Shown: positions 50,892-60,952, counted from the first letter of the stretch. The stretch is DNA of 64,000 nt from Sulfurisoma sp963709555 (GCA_963709555.1 CAVPWR010000005.1:330541-394540), one strand, 5' to 3'. A program made the numbers and translations. Notes: a model not told the origin generated them from the sequence alone.

Positions 50892-53670
50892 TCAGCCGCT
50901 GTTCCTGAGGCCCGCCGCCACGCCGTTGATGGTGAGGTGGATGCCGCGCCTGACACGTTCGTCGGTCTCGCCGCCGCGGTGGCGCTTGAGCAGTTCGATC
51001 TGCAGGTGGTTGAGCGGATCGAGATAGGGGAAGCGGTTCCTGATCGAGTGCCTGAGCAGCGGGTTGCTGTCGAGCAGTTCCTGCTGGCCGGTGATGGCGA
51101 GCAGTGCGGCTGATGCTGGCCTGCCACTCGGCCTTGAGGCGGGGGAAGATGGCCTCGCGCAGCTTGGGGTCGGCGACCAGGTCGGCGTAGCGGGCGGCGA
51201 TGCCGATGTCGCTCTTGGACAGCACCATGTCCATGTTGGCGAGGAGGGTGCGGAAGAAGGGCCAGTCGCGGTGCATCTGCCGCAGCAGCTCGATGGCGGC
51301 CTCGCCGCGCTCGGCGAGGAAGGTCTGCACCGCGGTGCCGAAGCCGTACCAGCCCGGCAGCATCAGACGGCACTGCGACCAGGAGAACACCCAGGGGATC
51401 GCGCGCAGGTCTTCGATGGCCTGGGTCTTCTTGCGCGAGGAGGGGCGGCTGCCGATGTTGAGCTCGGCGATCTCGCTGATCACGGTCGATTCCCAGAAAT
51501 ACTCGACGAAGCCCGGCGTCTCGTACACCAGGTCGCGGTAGGCCTTGAAGGCGTGGGCGGAAAGCTGCTCCATCGCCTCAAGGTATTCCGGCCGCGTCAT
51601 GCCGCTGGCGTGCGGCAGCAGGGTGGCCTCGAGCGTCGCCGCGGCGAGGATCTCGAGGTTGCGGCGGCCGACTTCCGGATTGGAATACTTGGAGGCGATC
51701 ACTTCGCCCTGCTCGGTGATGCGGATGGCGCCCTGCACCGCGCCCGGCGGCTGGGCCAGGATGGCGTCGTAGCTGGGGCCGCCGCCGCGGCCGACGGTGC
51801 CGCCGCGGCCGTGGAACAGGCGCAGGCGCACGCCGTGGCGGCGCGCGACCTCGACCAGCGCGTTCTGCGCCTTGTACAGCTCCCAGCCCGAGGTGAGGAA
51901 GCCGCCGTCCTTGTTGCTGTCCGAGTAGCCGAGCATTACTTCCTGCACCATGCCGCGCGATTCGAGCAGGCGGCGGTAGGCCGGCAGGGCGAACAGCGCG
52001 TCCATGGTGGCGGCGGCGCGGCGCAGGTCGTCGATGGTCTCGAACAGCGGCACGATGTTGACGTCGAGCTCGCCCTCGCGCGGCCGCAGCAGGCCGGCTT
52101 CCTTGGCCAGCAGAGCGACTTCGAGCACGTCGGAGACGCCGTCGGCCTTGGAGATGATCACGTTCTCGATGGCCGCTCTGCCATAGCGCTCGTGGGCCTC
52201 ACGTGCGGCGCGGAATATTTCCAGCTCGCCCGTGGTTTCATCGTCGTACTCGACGAAAGGCGAGGACAGCAGCCGCGGGGTCGCCAGTTCGCCGAGCAGC
52301 AGGGCGATGCGGCCCTCCTCGGCGCGGCCGGCGTAATCGACGCCGGGACGGGCGGCCTCGAACAGCTCATGCACCGTGCGCACATGGACGTCGGAGTTCT
52401 GCCGCAGGTCGAGCGCGGCGAGATGGAAGCCGAAAACCTTGACGGCACGGCGCAGGCGGCGCAGGCGGCCGTGGGCGATCAGGTGCAAGCCGTTGGCGTC
52501 GAGCGAGTCGCGCACGATGTCGAGTTCGGCGAGGAAGTCGGCGGCGCTGTCGTAGGGCGGCATCTCGCCCAGGGCGTGGCGCAGCGCCTCGTGGTTGTCG
52601 AGGGCGCGCGCGGTGGCGGCCAGCCGGGCGTAGGTGCCGGCCAGGGCGCGGCGGTAGGGTTCGTCCTCGCGGTGCGGCGAGCGGTCGGGCGAGCGCTGCA
52701 CCAGGCGGATCAGTTCCTCGCTGGTGCCGACCAGGCCCGAGGCGAGCGACAGTTCTGCGCCGAGGCGATGCACCTCCTCCAGGTAGTAGTCGAGCACGCG
52801 GGTGCTCTGCATGCGCAGCGCCGAGCGCAGCACGTCGGCGGTGACGAAGGGATTGCCGTCGCGGTCGCCGCCGATCCAGCTGCCCATGCGCAGGAAGCTG
52901 GGCAGCTCCTGTCCGGCCCAGAACGGGTCGGCCGCGGCGAGATCGTCCTCGAGCCCGCCATAGAGCCGCGGCAGCGCTTTGAGGAAGGTGTAATCGTAGA
53001 AGGACAGGCCGTTGGCGACCTCGTCGGCGACCGACAGGCGCTTCAGGCGCAGCATGCGCGTCTGCCACAGCGTCAGCACGGCGCGGCGCAGGCCCTCGTC
53101 GTTGGCGGCCAGTTCGTCGGGCGTAAGCTGCATGCGGCTGCGCTCGTCGAGCAGCGCGGCGACCTTCATCTGGGCGTTGAAGATGCTCTTGCGCTGGACC
53201 TCGGTCGGGTGCGCGGTGAGCACCGGCGAGACCAGTGCCGTATCGAAGAAGTCGCGCAACGCCTGCTCGTCGTGGCCGCCCGCGCGCACGCGCTGCAGGG
53301 CCAGCCCGAGGCTGCCTTCGCGCGGCGTCGAGCCGGCGATCAGGTGGGCGCGCGAGCGGCGGATGTGATGCAGGTCCTCGGCGATGTTGGCGAGGTGCGA
53401 GAAGTAGCTGAAGGCGCGCACGACCTGGTTGGCGCGCTCGCGGTCGAGGCCGTCGAGGATGGCGGCGAGCTCGAGGCGCGCCTCGGCGTTTTCCTCGCGG
53501 TGCAGGCGGATCGCCAGCTGGCGGATGCGCTCGACGGTGTCGAAGGCCTCGTCGCCTTCCTGCCCGCGCAGGGTTTCGCCGAGGATGCGGCCGAGCAGGC
53601 GGATGTCATCGCGCAGCGGGTGGTCTTTTTCGGCGGCGGCGGATTCGTCGTGGGAGGGTTGGGTCATCAT
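50892..53670 (-). CDS. ppc: Phosphoenolpyruvate carboxylase, one frameshift as sequenced
   Basis: Makes oxaloacetate from PEP and bicarbonate to refill the TCA cycle. About 925 residues. Active-site LTAHPTEVQRKS, LGYSDSNKDGG and FHGRGGTVGRGGGP are intact. Near 51104 an extra C breaks the frame after EWQASIS; correction resumes ALLAITGQQELLDSNPLL and ends LTINGVAAGLRNSG, the normal C terminus. Start is ATGATG at 53670, overlapping the stop of the thioredoxin-fold gene. Confidence 0.93.
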
Positions 53671-54191
53671 GGGGCTTTCTCGCGCAGCCGGCCGAGGCCG
53701 GCGTCGATGGCGCGTTCGATGTAGGTTCCGTAGAAATCGGGCAGGCGCACGCCGACGATGGCCTCGGTCAGTAACTCGCCGTCGGGACCGAGCACCTCGA
53801 GCGTAGGCGTCAGGCGGATCTTGCGGCTGCGGGCGAAGTCGCGGTGGTTGCCGGCCTTGCCGGAAAAGTCGGCGATGGCGGTACGGCGGTCGATGTCGAC
53901 CTGGCGGATCAGCACCCGCCCGGCGGTGGCCGGATCGGCCGCCAGCGGCTCCAGATAGTCGCGGCGGGCGCGCTCGCACCAGTCGCAGCCGGCGCGGCTG
54001 TAGAGCACCAGCATGGGTACCTTGCTCTCCCGCATCTGGCGGGCATCGGTGGCCAGATCCTGTGCCGGCGGCAGGGCGGAGGCCAGGGGCGGCCATGCTA
54101 GAATCGCCGCCACCATCAGGCGCAGCCAGCCCTTCGGCCATCGCGGCATGCACACAGCAGCGCGGCGCGGGCGATGCGCCATGGTCGCCAT
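53667..54191 (-). CDS. Secreted thioredoxin-fold protein (SoxW/DsbE-like)
   Basis: A 174-residue protein with an N-terminal signal or anchor helix (GWLRLMVAAILAWPPLAS) and active site CDWC in YSRAGCDWCERARRDYL. A later cis-Pro motif, LTPTLEVL, is present. Periplasmic disulfide reductase or isomerase is likely. AAGGAGA eight bases upstream supports ATG 54191; ATG 54149 would give a more classical signal peptide. Divergent from hemC and coupled to ppc downstream. Confidence 0.8.
   Translation of the reverse strand: MATMAHRPRRAAVCMPRWPKGWLRLMVAAILAWPPLASALPPAQDLATDARQMRESKVPMLVLYSRAGCDWCERARRDYLEPLAADPATAGRVLIRQVDIDRRTAIADFSGKAGNHRDFARSRKIRLTPTLEVLGPDGELLTEAIVGVRLPDFYGTYIERAIDAGLGRLREKAP
53864..53887 (+). 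repeat. Possible short AAAAGTCGGCGCT repeat in the thioredoxin-fold gene
   Basis: AAAAGTCGGCGATGGCGGTACGGC resembles the short repeat with two changes. It lies in a conserved part of the protein (AIADFSGKAG), so it may be coincidental. Confidence 0.3.
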
Positions 54192-54230
54192 CAAACTGTC
54201 TCCTTGCTTCTTCTTCCAGGACCGCCGTTA

Positions 54231-55157
54231 GTGACCAGCCCTGAACGTATTGTTATCGCCACGCGCGAATCGCGCCTTGCCCTGTGGCAGGCGGAACACG
54301 TGCGCGGCTTGTTGCAGAAATTATACCCGTCATGCAGCGTCGAGCTTCTCGGCATGACCACGCGCGGCGACCAGATCCTCGACCGGCCACTGGCCAAGGT
54401 CGGCGGCAAGGGCCTCTTCGTCAAGGAACTGGAGACGGCGCTTCTCGATGGACGCGCCGACCTCGCCGTGCATTCCATGAAAGACGTGCCGATGCAGCTG
54501 GCGCCCGAGTTCGCGCTTGTCGCCACCGGCCCGCGCGAGGTGCCGCTCGACGCCTTTGTCTCCAGCCGCTACGCCAGCCTCGAGGAGATGCCGCCGGGCG
54601 CGGTGGTCGGCACCTCCAGCCTGCGCCGTGAGTCGCAGCTGCACGCCAACCATCCCTACCTCGCCGTCACTTCGCTGCGCGGAAACCTCGATACGCGGCT
54701 GCGCAAGCTCGACGAGGGCCAGTACGACGCCATCATCCTCGCCGCGGCCGGCCTCAGCCGCCTCGGCCTGGGCAGCCGCATCCGCGCCGTGCTGCCGGCC
54801 GAGGCCTCGCTGCCTGCCGCCGGCCAGGGCGCGCTGGGCATCGAGGTTCTGTCGTCGCGGCCCGAGATGGCGCAGTGGCTGGCTCCGCTCGACGATGCCG
54901 CGACAGCGGCCTGCGTCCGCGCCGAGCGTGCCGTTTCGCGCGCGCTGGCCGGCAGCTGCGAGGTGCCGCTCGGCGCCTACGCCGAGATGCGCGACGGCAG
55001 CATCTACCTGCGCGGCTTCGTCGCGCTGCCCGATGGCTCGCGCATCGCCCGCGCCGAACTGACGGGCGCAGCCAGCGACGCCGAGGCCTTGGGCTTGCAA
55101 CTGGCCGCGGCCCTGCGCGCGCAGGGCGCCGACGAGATCCTCGCCGCGCTATCGTGA
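54231..55157 (+). CDS. hemC: Porphobilinogen deaminase
   Basis: Polymerises four porphobilinogens into hydroxymethylbilane. 308 residues from GTG 54231. IATRESRLALWQAEHV, KGLFVKELETALLDGRADLAVHSMKD and the dipyrromethane-carrying Cys in AGSCEVPLGAYAE are conserved. Starts hemC-hemD-hemX-hemY. Divergent from the thioredoxin-fold gene, with only 39 bases between. Confidence 0.96.
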   Translation: MTSPERIVIATRESRLALWQAEHVRGLLQKLYPSCSVELLGMTTRGDQILDRPLAKVGGKGLFVKELETALLDGRADLAVHSMKDVPMQLAPEFALVATGPREVPLDAFVSSRYASLEEMPPGAVVGTSSLRRESQLHANHPYLAVTSLRGNLDTRLRKLDEGQYDAIILAAAGLSRLGLGSRIRAVLPAEASLPAAGQGALGIEVLSSRPEMAQWLAPLDDAATAACVRAERAVSRALAGSCEVPLGAYAEMRDGSIYLRGFVALPDGSRIARAELTGAASDAEALGLQLAAALRAQGADEILAALS

Positions 55158-55236
55158 AAGACAACGCAGCGTTTGCGCCGGGCCGCGCCAAGCAAACGCG
55201 GCACGCGGCGAAGCCGCAAACCGTGATGGCCCATCC

Positions 55237-56076
55237 ATGGAGACGCCCGTGATTTCGAGCGCAGCGAGCACGCCGGAACCCCACGCGAGGGGGGCGAAGG
55301 GGGGCGGGCCACTAACCGGACGCCACATCGTCGTCACGCGGCCGGCCGAACAGTGCGAGCATCTGGCCGCGGCGCTGGTAGAGCAGGGTGCGCATCCCGT
55401 GCTGTTCCCGGTGCTGGCGATCAGCGCCCTCGACGACGTCTCGCCGCTGCTCGACGCCGCCATTCGCCTCGACGGCATCGATCTCGCCGTCTTCGTCAGC
55501 CCCAATGCCATCGCCAAGTCGCTCGAAGTGATTTTGTCGCGCCGGCCGTGGCCCGCGCATGTGCGCGTCGCCGCCATCGGCAAGAGCAGTGAGCGCGAGC
55601 TGGCACGCTTTGGCATCGGTGAGGTGATTTCGCCGCAGGATCGTTTCGATTCCGAAACGCTGCTGGCCCTGCCCGAACTGCAGGACATGGCGGGCAGGAA
55701 GGTGCTGATCTTTCGTGGCGACGGCGGTCGCGACCTGGTGTTCGAGACGCTGCTGGCGCGTGGGGCGACGGTGGAATACGTCACCGCCTACCGCCGCTCC
55801 AAGCCTGACCTCGATCCCGCGCCGCTGCTCAAGCTGTGGGGCGACAACCGCCTCGACGCCGTGACGCTGACCAGCAGCGAGGGGCTGCGCAACCTGTGGG
55901 AGATGCTGGGCAAGCTCGGCCAGAGCTGGCTGAAGCAGACGCCCGTTTTCGTGCCGCATGCGCGCATCGCCGAGCAGGCGGTCGCGCTGGGTCTGCAGCG
56001 TATCGAAATCACCGGCCCGGCCGACGACGGCCTGGTTGCCGGCCTTTTGAGCTATTTTGCAAGCCATGACTCCTGA
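55237..56076 (+). CDS. hemD: Uroporphyrinogen-III synthase with extended N terminus
   Basis: Closes and inverts ring D to uroporphyrinogen III. 279 residues. LTGRHIVVTRPAEQ opens the usual domain, followed by FVSPNAIA, KSSERELARFGI and LTSSEGLRNLWE. The first ~27 residues from ATG 55237 derive from a REP-like sequence; homologues begin near residue 26. A 79-base gap separates it from hemC, longer than others in the run. Overlaps hemX. Confidence 0.88.
   Translation: METPVISSAASTPEPHARGAKGGGPLTGRHIVVTRPAEQCEHLAAALVEQGAHPVLFPVLAISALDDVSPLLDAAIRLDGIDLAVFVSPNAIAKSLEVILSRRPWPAHVRVAAIGKSSERELARFGIGEVISPQDRFDSETLLALPELQDMAGRKVLIFRGDGGRDLVFETLLARGATVEYVTAYRRSKPDLDPAPLLKLWGDNRLDAVTLTSSEGLRNLWEMLGKLGQSWLKQTPVFVPHARIAEQAVALGLQRIEITGPADDGLVAGLLSYFASHDS
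55245..55318. repeat. REP-like repeat at the hemD start
   Basis: TTCGAGCGCAGCGAGCACGC, then GAACCCCACGCGAGGGG and GCGAAGGGGGGCGGGCC. The GC-rich blocks resemble those at 19329-19437. It either supplies the translated N-terminal tail of HemD or sits in a leader if a later start is used. Confidence 0.55.
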
Positions 56077-57115
56077 TTCTGCCCCGCCCGAAACTTCGCC
56101 GTTGCCGCGCGCCAGCCGCGTTCTGTCCGCACTCGGTTCTCGCCCCCTGACCCTCGGCCTCGTGGCCGTCGCCGTGCTGTTCGGTGCGCAATGGCTGGAC
56201 ACGCGCTCGCGATTGTCCTCGATGCAGGAGGAACTGGCCAAACGGCTGGCCGAGAGCGACGGCCAGAGCAAGGAGACGCGTGCCGTTTCCCGCCAGAACC
56301 ACGAGGCGCTGCAGGCGCTCGCCGCCAAGGTCGGCGCGCTCGAGGCGCAGCTGGCGGAGTCGCAGGGCCAGCAGCTGGCACTGGAATCGATGTACCAGGC
56401 GCTGTCGACGAGCCGCGACGAGCGCGTCGTCGTCGAGGTCGAGCAGGCCGTGTCCATCGCCGCGCAGCAGCTCGCCCTCGCCGGCAACGTTGAGGCGGCG
56501 CTGATCGCGCTGACCGGCGCCGATGCGCGCCTGGCGCGTGCCGCCAGCCCGCAGTTCCTGTCCGTGCGCAAGCTGATCGCCCGCGACATCGAGCGCCTGC
56601 GCGCGCTGCCGACGGCCGACGTGCCGGGCATGGCAACCCGGCTGGAAAGCGTCATCGCCAGCGTCGATTCGATGCCGCTGGCCTTCGAGCAGCGGCCGCG
56701 CGTCGAGGCGCCGAAGAAACCCGCCGCGCCGGCCGAGCTCGCCTACTGGCAGCGATTTGCCGCCGACGCCTGGGCCGAGTTCCGGCAGATGGTGCGCATC
56801 GAGCGCATCGACCCGCATGGCCTCGGCGACCCCGGCCTGCTGTCGCCGCCGCAGAGCCTGTTCCTGCGCGAGAACCTCAAGCTGCGCCTGGTCAATGCCC
56901 GCCTCGCCCTGCTCGCGCGCGACGGCAAGAGCTTCCGCGAGGACATGCGCCAGGCGCGCGAGTGGCTCGAGCGCTACTTCGACGTCCGTGCCAAGCCGGT
57001 GCAGGCCGCGCTGGCCACGGTCAAGATGCTGGGCGCGACCGACGTCGCCGTCGAGCCGCCGACGCTCAACGAAACCCTGGCGGCGTTGCGCAACTTCCGC
57101 ACGCCGAAGAAATAG
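56066..57115 (+). CDS. hemX: HemX-like membrane protein
   Basis: Inner-membrane protein of 349 residues. One helix near residues 32-50 (PLTLGLVAVAVLFGAQWL) then a long periplasmic coiled coil (RLSSMQEELAKRLAESDGQS to LAESQGQQLALESMYQAL) and a helical C-terminal domain. HemX homologues, once annotated as a methyltransferase, lie after hemD; their role in heme or septal processes is still uncertain. ATG overlaps hemD. Confidence 0.87.
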   Translation: MTPDSAPPETSPLPRASRVLSALGSRPLTLGLVAVAVLFGAQWLDTRSRLSSMQEELAKRLAESDGQSKETRAVSRQNHEALQALAAKVGALEAQLAESQGQQLALESMYQALSTSRDERVVVEVEQAVSIAAQQLALAGNVEAALIALTGADARLARAASPQFLSVRKLIARDIERLRALPTADVPGMATRLESVIASVDSMPLAFEQRPRVEAPKKPAAPAELAYWQRFAADAWAEFRQMVRIERIDPHGLGDPGLLSPPQSLFLRENLKLRLVNARLALLARDGKSFREDMRQAREWLERYFDVRAKPVQAALATVKMLGATDVAVEPPTLNETLAALRNFRTPKK

Positions 57116-57117
57116 CC

Positions 57118-58284
57118 ATGCGCGCCCTGCTCTGGCTGCTGCTGCTCGCCGCGCTGGCCGTCGGCTTGTCCTTGGCGGCGCGCTACAACGATGGCTATGC
57201 GCTGTTCGTGCTGCCGCCGTGGCGCGTCGAGATCTCGCTCAACCTGCTGCTGTTGCTGGCCGTTGCCGGCTTCATCGCGCTCTACTGGATCTTCCGCTCT
57301 TTCGGCGCCTTGCTGCGGTTGCCGCGGCAGGTCGGTGAATTCCGCGCCCGGCGCGCCCGCGGCAGCGCCGAGAACGCGCTGCACGAGTCCCTGCGCTGCT
57401 TCGCCGAAGGGCGCTTTTCCCACGCCTTGAAGAACGCCGAGAAGGTTTTCGATGCCGGCCATGCCAAGGGGTTGGCGGCACTGATGGCATGGCGTGCGGC
57501 CCACGCGCTGCGCGACGCGGAACGCGAGCAGGAGTGGCGGCAGCGGGCGCTGGATCACGCCGACAGCGGGCGCGCGGCGGTGCTGATGACCGAGGCCGAA
57601 CTGGCCGTCGATGCGCGCGACTTCGATGCGGCGCTGGCGGCTCTCGACCAACTCGCCGCCTTCGGCGGCCGCCACATCGGCGCCCTGCGCCTGGCCTTGC
57701 GCGCCCACCAGGGGCGCGGCAACTGGCGTGAAGTGGCACGTCTCGCGCGGCAACTCGAAAAGCATCGCGCGCTGAGCCCGGAGCAGGCTGCGCCGCTGCG
57801 CCGCCGCGCCCACGCCGAGGTGTTCAAGAGCATGGGCGAGAATGCCAAGGCCATCCAGGCCTACTGGCGCGAAATCGCCGAGGACGACCGGCTGGAAGCG
57901 CGTCTTGCCATCGAAGCCTCGCGTGCGCTGGTCACCGCCGGTGACTGCGCCGGCGCGGCGCAACTGGTCGAAGACGTGCTCGACGAGCGCTGGGATTCGG
58001 CGCTGATCGCAGCCTACGCGCAGTGCCCGGGCGGCGACGTGCTCGGACGCATCGCCCATTGCGAGAAGTGGCTGCACGAGCGCCCGCGCGACGCGCAATT
58101 GCTGCTGGCGCTGGGCAGGCTGTGCCGCGAGCGGCAGCTGTGGGGCAAGGCGCAGAGTTACCTCGAAGCCTCGCTTGCCGTCGAGCCCACGCGCGCTGCC
58201 CATGTCGAACTGGCGCAACTGCTCGATCACCTGGAAAAGTCGGCGCTGGCGGAACGCCACTACCGCGCCGCCGCCGTTCTTTAG
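57118..58284 (+). CDS. hemY: HemY-like TPR membrane protein
   Basis: 388 residues with two N-terminal helices (1-20 and 41-60) and a TPR-rich cytoplasmic or periplasmic domain. GYALFVLPPWRVEISLNLLL and FRARRARGSAENALHESLR are characteristic. It directly follows hemX and is probably in one operon with hemCDX. Not to be confused with protoporphyrinogen oxidase HemY of Gram-positives. Its end overlaps convergent hemF by 4 bases. Confidence 0.87.
   Translation: MRALLWLLLLAALAVGLSLAARYNDGYALFVLPPWRVEISLNLLLLLAVAGFIALYWIFRSFGALLRLPRQVGEFRARRARGSAENALHESLRCFAEGRFSHALKNAEKVFDAGHAKGLAALMAWRAAHALRDAEREQEWRQRALDHADSGRAAVLMTEAELAVDARDFDAALAALDQLAAFGGRHIGALRLALRAHQGRGNWREVARLARQLEKHRALSPEQAAPLRRRAHAEVFKSMGENAKAIQAYWREIAEDDRLEARLAIEASRALVTAGDCAGAAQLVEDVLDERWDSALIAAYAQCPGGDVLGRIAHCEKWLHERPRDAQLLLALGRLCRERQLWGKAQSYLEASLAVEPTRAAHVELAQLLDHLEKSALAERHYRAAAVL
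58235..58258 (+). repeat. Short AAAAGTCGGCGCT repeat at the hemY end
   Basis: AAAAGTCGGCGCTGGCGG then AACGCC: 23 of 24 bases equal to the copy at 3591-3614. It encodes EKSALAERH in the last TPR helix, which is compatible with that helix. Could be a tolerated insertion or chance. Confidence 0.4.
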
Positions 58285-59162
58285 ATCCAGTCGCGCGGCG
58301 GCAGGAAGTCGGTGTAGAGCTTTTCCTCGGGGCTACCTGGTTCCGGGTGCCAGTCGTAGCGCCACTTCACGATCGGCGGCAGCGACATCAGGATGGATTC
58401 GGTGCGGCCGCCCGATTGCAGGCCGAACAGCGTGCCGCGGTCCCACACCAGATTGAATTCGACGTAGCGGCCGCGCCGGTAGGCCTGAAAGTCGCGCTCG
58501 CGTTCGGTGTAGGGCGTGTCGCGGCGACGCTCGCACAGTGGCAGGTAGGCGGCGGTGAAACGGTCGCCGACGCTTTGCGTCAGGGCGAAGCACCTGTCGA
58601 AACCGCCTTCGTTCAAGTCGTCGAAGAAGATGCCGCCGATGCCGCGCGGCTCCTTGCGGTGCTTGAGATAGAAATACTCGTCGCACCATTTCTTGTAGCG
58701 CGCATGGACGTCGTCGCCGTAGGGGGCAAGTGCCTCCTTGCAGCTGCGGTGGAAATGCACGACGTCCTCGGCGAAGCCGTAGTAGGGCGTCAGGTCCATG
58801 CCGCCGCCGAACCACCAGACGGGCGCTTCCCCATCCTTCATGGCGACGAAGCAGCGCACGTTCATGTGCGTGGTCGGGCACCAGGGGTTGCGCGGGTGCA
58901 TGACCAGCGAGACGCCCATCGCCTCGAAGCGGCGACCGGCGAGCTCGGGGCGGTGGGCGGTAGCCGAGGCCGGCATCGAGTCGCCGGTGACGTGCGAGAA
59001 ATTGACGCCGCCGCGCTCGAAGAAATTGCCTTCCTCGAGCAGGATCGATGTGCCGCGGCCCCAGGCGTCGCGGCGGAATTTCATTCCGTCGAAGGCCTCG
59101 AGCTCGCCGACGATGCGTTCCTGCAGCCCGGAGAAATACGCCCGGATCGGCGCCGTATCCAT
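58281..59162 (-). CDS. hemF: Oxygen-dependent coproporphyrinogen III oxidase
   Basis: Aerobic decarboxylation step of heme synthesis. 293 residues. GGVNFSHVTGDSMP, HMNVRCFVA, WWFGGGMDLTPYYGF and VEFNLVWDRGTLFGLQSGGR are family signatures. Start overlaps the purD stop by one base; last gene of the operon dusB-fis-purH-ORF6N-purD-hemF. Presence of hemF indicates the organism can use oxygen for heme synthesis. Confidence 0.96.
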   Translation of the reverse strand: MDTAPIRAYFSGLQERIVGELEAFDGMKFRRDAWGRGTSILLEEGNFFERGGVNFSHVTGDSMPASATAHRPELAGRRFEAMGVSLVMHPRNPWCPTTHMNVRCFVAMKDGEAPVWWFGGGMDLTPYYGFAEDVVHFHRSCKEALAPYGDDVHARYKKWCDEYFYLKHRKEPRGIGGIFFDDLNEGGFDRCFALTQSVGDRFTAAYLPLCERRRDTPYTERERDFQAYRRGRYVEFNLVWDRGTLFGLQSGGRTESILMSLPPIVKWRYDWHPEPGSPEEKLYTDFLPPRDWI

Positions 59163-60430
59163 CAGCGCTTGATGGCGCGATGGCCGATGTCGCGGCGGTA
59201 CTGCATGCCGTCGAAGCGGATCTGGTCGACGACCTCGTAGGCGCTCTTCTGCGCGGCGCGGACGTTGTCGCCGAGAGCAGTCACGCAGAGCACGCGGCCG
59301 CCGGCGGTGACGACATGGCCGTCCTTGGCCGCGGTGCCGGCATGGAAGACATGGGCATCGGGCCCGGTCTTGGCGAGGCCGTGGATGACGTCGCCCTTGC
59401 GCGGATTGTCGGGGTAGTCGTGCGCGGCGAGTACCACGCCGAGGGCGACGCGGCGATCCCACTGGGCCTCGACCTTGTCGAGGTGGCCGTCGATGGCGGC
59501 ATCGACGAGGTCGACGAGGTCGCTCTTGAGGCGGAACATGATCGGCTGGGTCTCGGGGTCGCCCATGCGGCAGTTGAACTCGAGCACTTTGAGCGAGCCG
59601 TCGGGCTTGATCATCAGGCCGGCATAGAGGAAGCCGGTGTAGAAGATGCCGTCCTTGTCCATGCCGGTGAGCGTCGGCATGATCACCTCGCGCATGACGC
59701 GGGCGTGGATCTCGGGCGTCACCACCGGCGCCGGCGAGTAGGCGCCCATGCCACCGGTGTTGGGACCCTGGTCGTCGTCCTTGAGGCGCTTGTGGTCCTG
59801 GCTGGTGGCCAGCGCCAGCGCGTGGTGGCCGTCGGCCATGACGATGAAGCTGGCTTCTTCGCCGTCGAGGAACTCCTCGATGACGACGCGGGCGCCGGCA
59901 TTGCCCATCTTGTTGCCGACCAGCATGTCGTCGATGGCGGCATGCGCTTCGCCGGCCAGCGTGGCGACGACCACACCCTTGCCGGCGGCGAGGCCGTCGG
60001 CCTTGATGACGATGGGCGCGCCCTCGGCGTCGATGTAGGCGTGGGCCGCGGCGGCATCGGTGAAGGTGCGGAACTTCGCCGTCGGAATGCCGTGGCGCTG
60101 CATGAACTGCTTGGCGAAATCCTTGGAGCTTTCGAGCTGGGCGGCGGCTTTGCTCGGGCCGAAGATGCGCAACTCGGCTTCGCGGAAGGCATCGACTACG
60201 CCGGCGGCCAGCGGCGCCTCTGGGCCGACCACGGTGGCGTGGATGGCGTTGTCGCGGGCGAAGGCGACCAGCTCGCGTATGCCGGTGATGGGCAGGTTCT
60301 CGAGGCCGTCCTCGTGCGCGGTGCCGGCGTTGCCGGGCGCGACATAGACCTTCTGTACCTTGGGCGACTGCGCCAGCCGCCAGGCCAGTGCGTGCTCGCG
60401 GCCGCCGGAACCGATGACGAGTAGTTTCAT
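59162..60430 (-). CDS. purD: Phosphoribosylamine-glycine ligase
   Basis: ATP-grasp enzyme, second step of purine synthesis. 422 residues. VIGSGGREHALAW, VVGPEAPLAAGVVDAF, IVIKADGLAAGKGVVVA, and FNCRMGDPETQPIM are all present. ATG overlaps the ORF6N stop (ATGA). Purine genes purH and purD are separated only by the ORF6N gene. Confidence 0.97.
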   Translation of the reverse strand: MKLLVIGSGGREHALAWRLAQSPKVQKVYVAPGNAGTAHEDGLENLPITGIRELVAFARDNAIHATVVGPEAPLAAGVVDAFREAELRIFGPSKAAAQLESSKDFAKQFMQRHGIPTAKFRTFTDAAAAHAYIDAEGAPIVIKADGLAAGKGVVVATLAGEAHAAIDDMLVGNKMGNAGARVVIEEFLDGEEASFIVMADGHHALALATSQDHKRLKDDDQGPNTGGMGAYSPAPVVTPEIHARVMREVIMPTLTGMDKDGIFYTGFLYAGLMIKPDGSLKVLEFNCRMGDPETQPIMFRLKSDLVDLVDAAIDGHLDKVEAQWDRRVALGVVLAAHDYPDNPRKGDVIHGLAKTGPDAHVFHAGTAAKDGHVVTAGGRVLCVTALGDNVRAAQKSAYEVVDQIRFDGMQYRRDIGHRAIKR

Positions 60431-60948
60431 TTCGCTTTCTTCCCTTCGAGATCGGTAGTGAAGCCGATCGGACGTTTTGTTTGTGGCGGCGGCGCCATCA
60501 ACTGCCGGATCGCGTCGAACACGGCACTGAATTGTTTGTCGTAACGCTCCTCCAGTTCGTCGAGCCGCCGCGCGAGGTTGACGTGCTCCGCAAGCATGCG
60601 GCGCAGGCGGACGAATGTGCGCATTATCTCGATGTTCACCTGAAGCGCACGGGGGCTCCTGAGAACGCTGGAGAGCATGGCCACGCCCTGCTCGGTAAAC
60701 ACATACGGAGCGTAGCGAGTGCCGCCTCTGTTTGAGGTCACAATTTGTGACCTCAAGTTCGACCACTCATCCTCGTCGAGCTGAAACATGAAATCGGCGG
60801 GAAAGCGCTCGATATTGCGCTTGACGGCCTGCATCAGCACCTTGGTTTCGACGCCGTAGAGCTCCGCGAGATCGGCAGCAAGCAGGACGCGCTGGCTACG
60901 CAGCGTGAGGATCGCGCGTTCGATTGACAGGGCCGGTGCCTGCGCCAT
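60427..60948 (-). CDS. ORF6N-domain protein (phage antirepressor-like)
   Basis: 173 residues. The first ~90 form an ORF6N domain: VLLAADLAELYGVETKVLMQ, RFPADFMFQLDEDEW, and RYAPYVFTEQGVAMLSSVLR. A coiled coil (LAEHVNLARRLDELEERYDK) follows. ORF6N domains occur in phage antirepressors and in chromosomal regulators of unknown role. The gene is wedged between purH (4 bases) and purD (ATGA overlap), so it is translated with purine enzymes. Function unknown; DNA binding is inferred. Confidence 0.88.
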   Translation of the reverse strand: MAQAPALSIERAILTLRSQRVLLAADLAELYGVETKVLMQAVKRNIERFPADFMFQLDEDEWSNLRSQIVTSNRGGTRYAPYVFTEQGVAMLSSVLRSPRALQVNIEIMRTFVRLRRMLAEHVNLARRLDELEERYDKQFSAVFDAIRQLMAPPPQTKRPIGFTTDLEGKKAK

Positions 60949-60952
60949 CGAA

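Noticed and set aside
50275..54153. A single frame of ~1290 codons covering ppc and its neighbours
   Set aside because: It joins ppc to flanking genes only because of the extra base near 51104 and read-through of other frames. Family borders show three separate genes.
56066..57115. HemX as an active uroporphyrinogen-III C-methyltransferase
   Set aside because: The protein has a membrane helix and coiled coil but no SAM-binding methyltransferase motifs.
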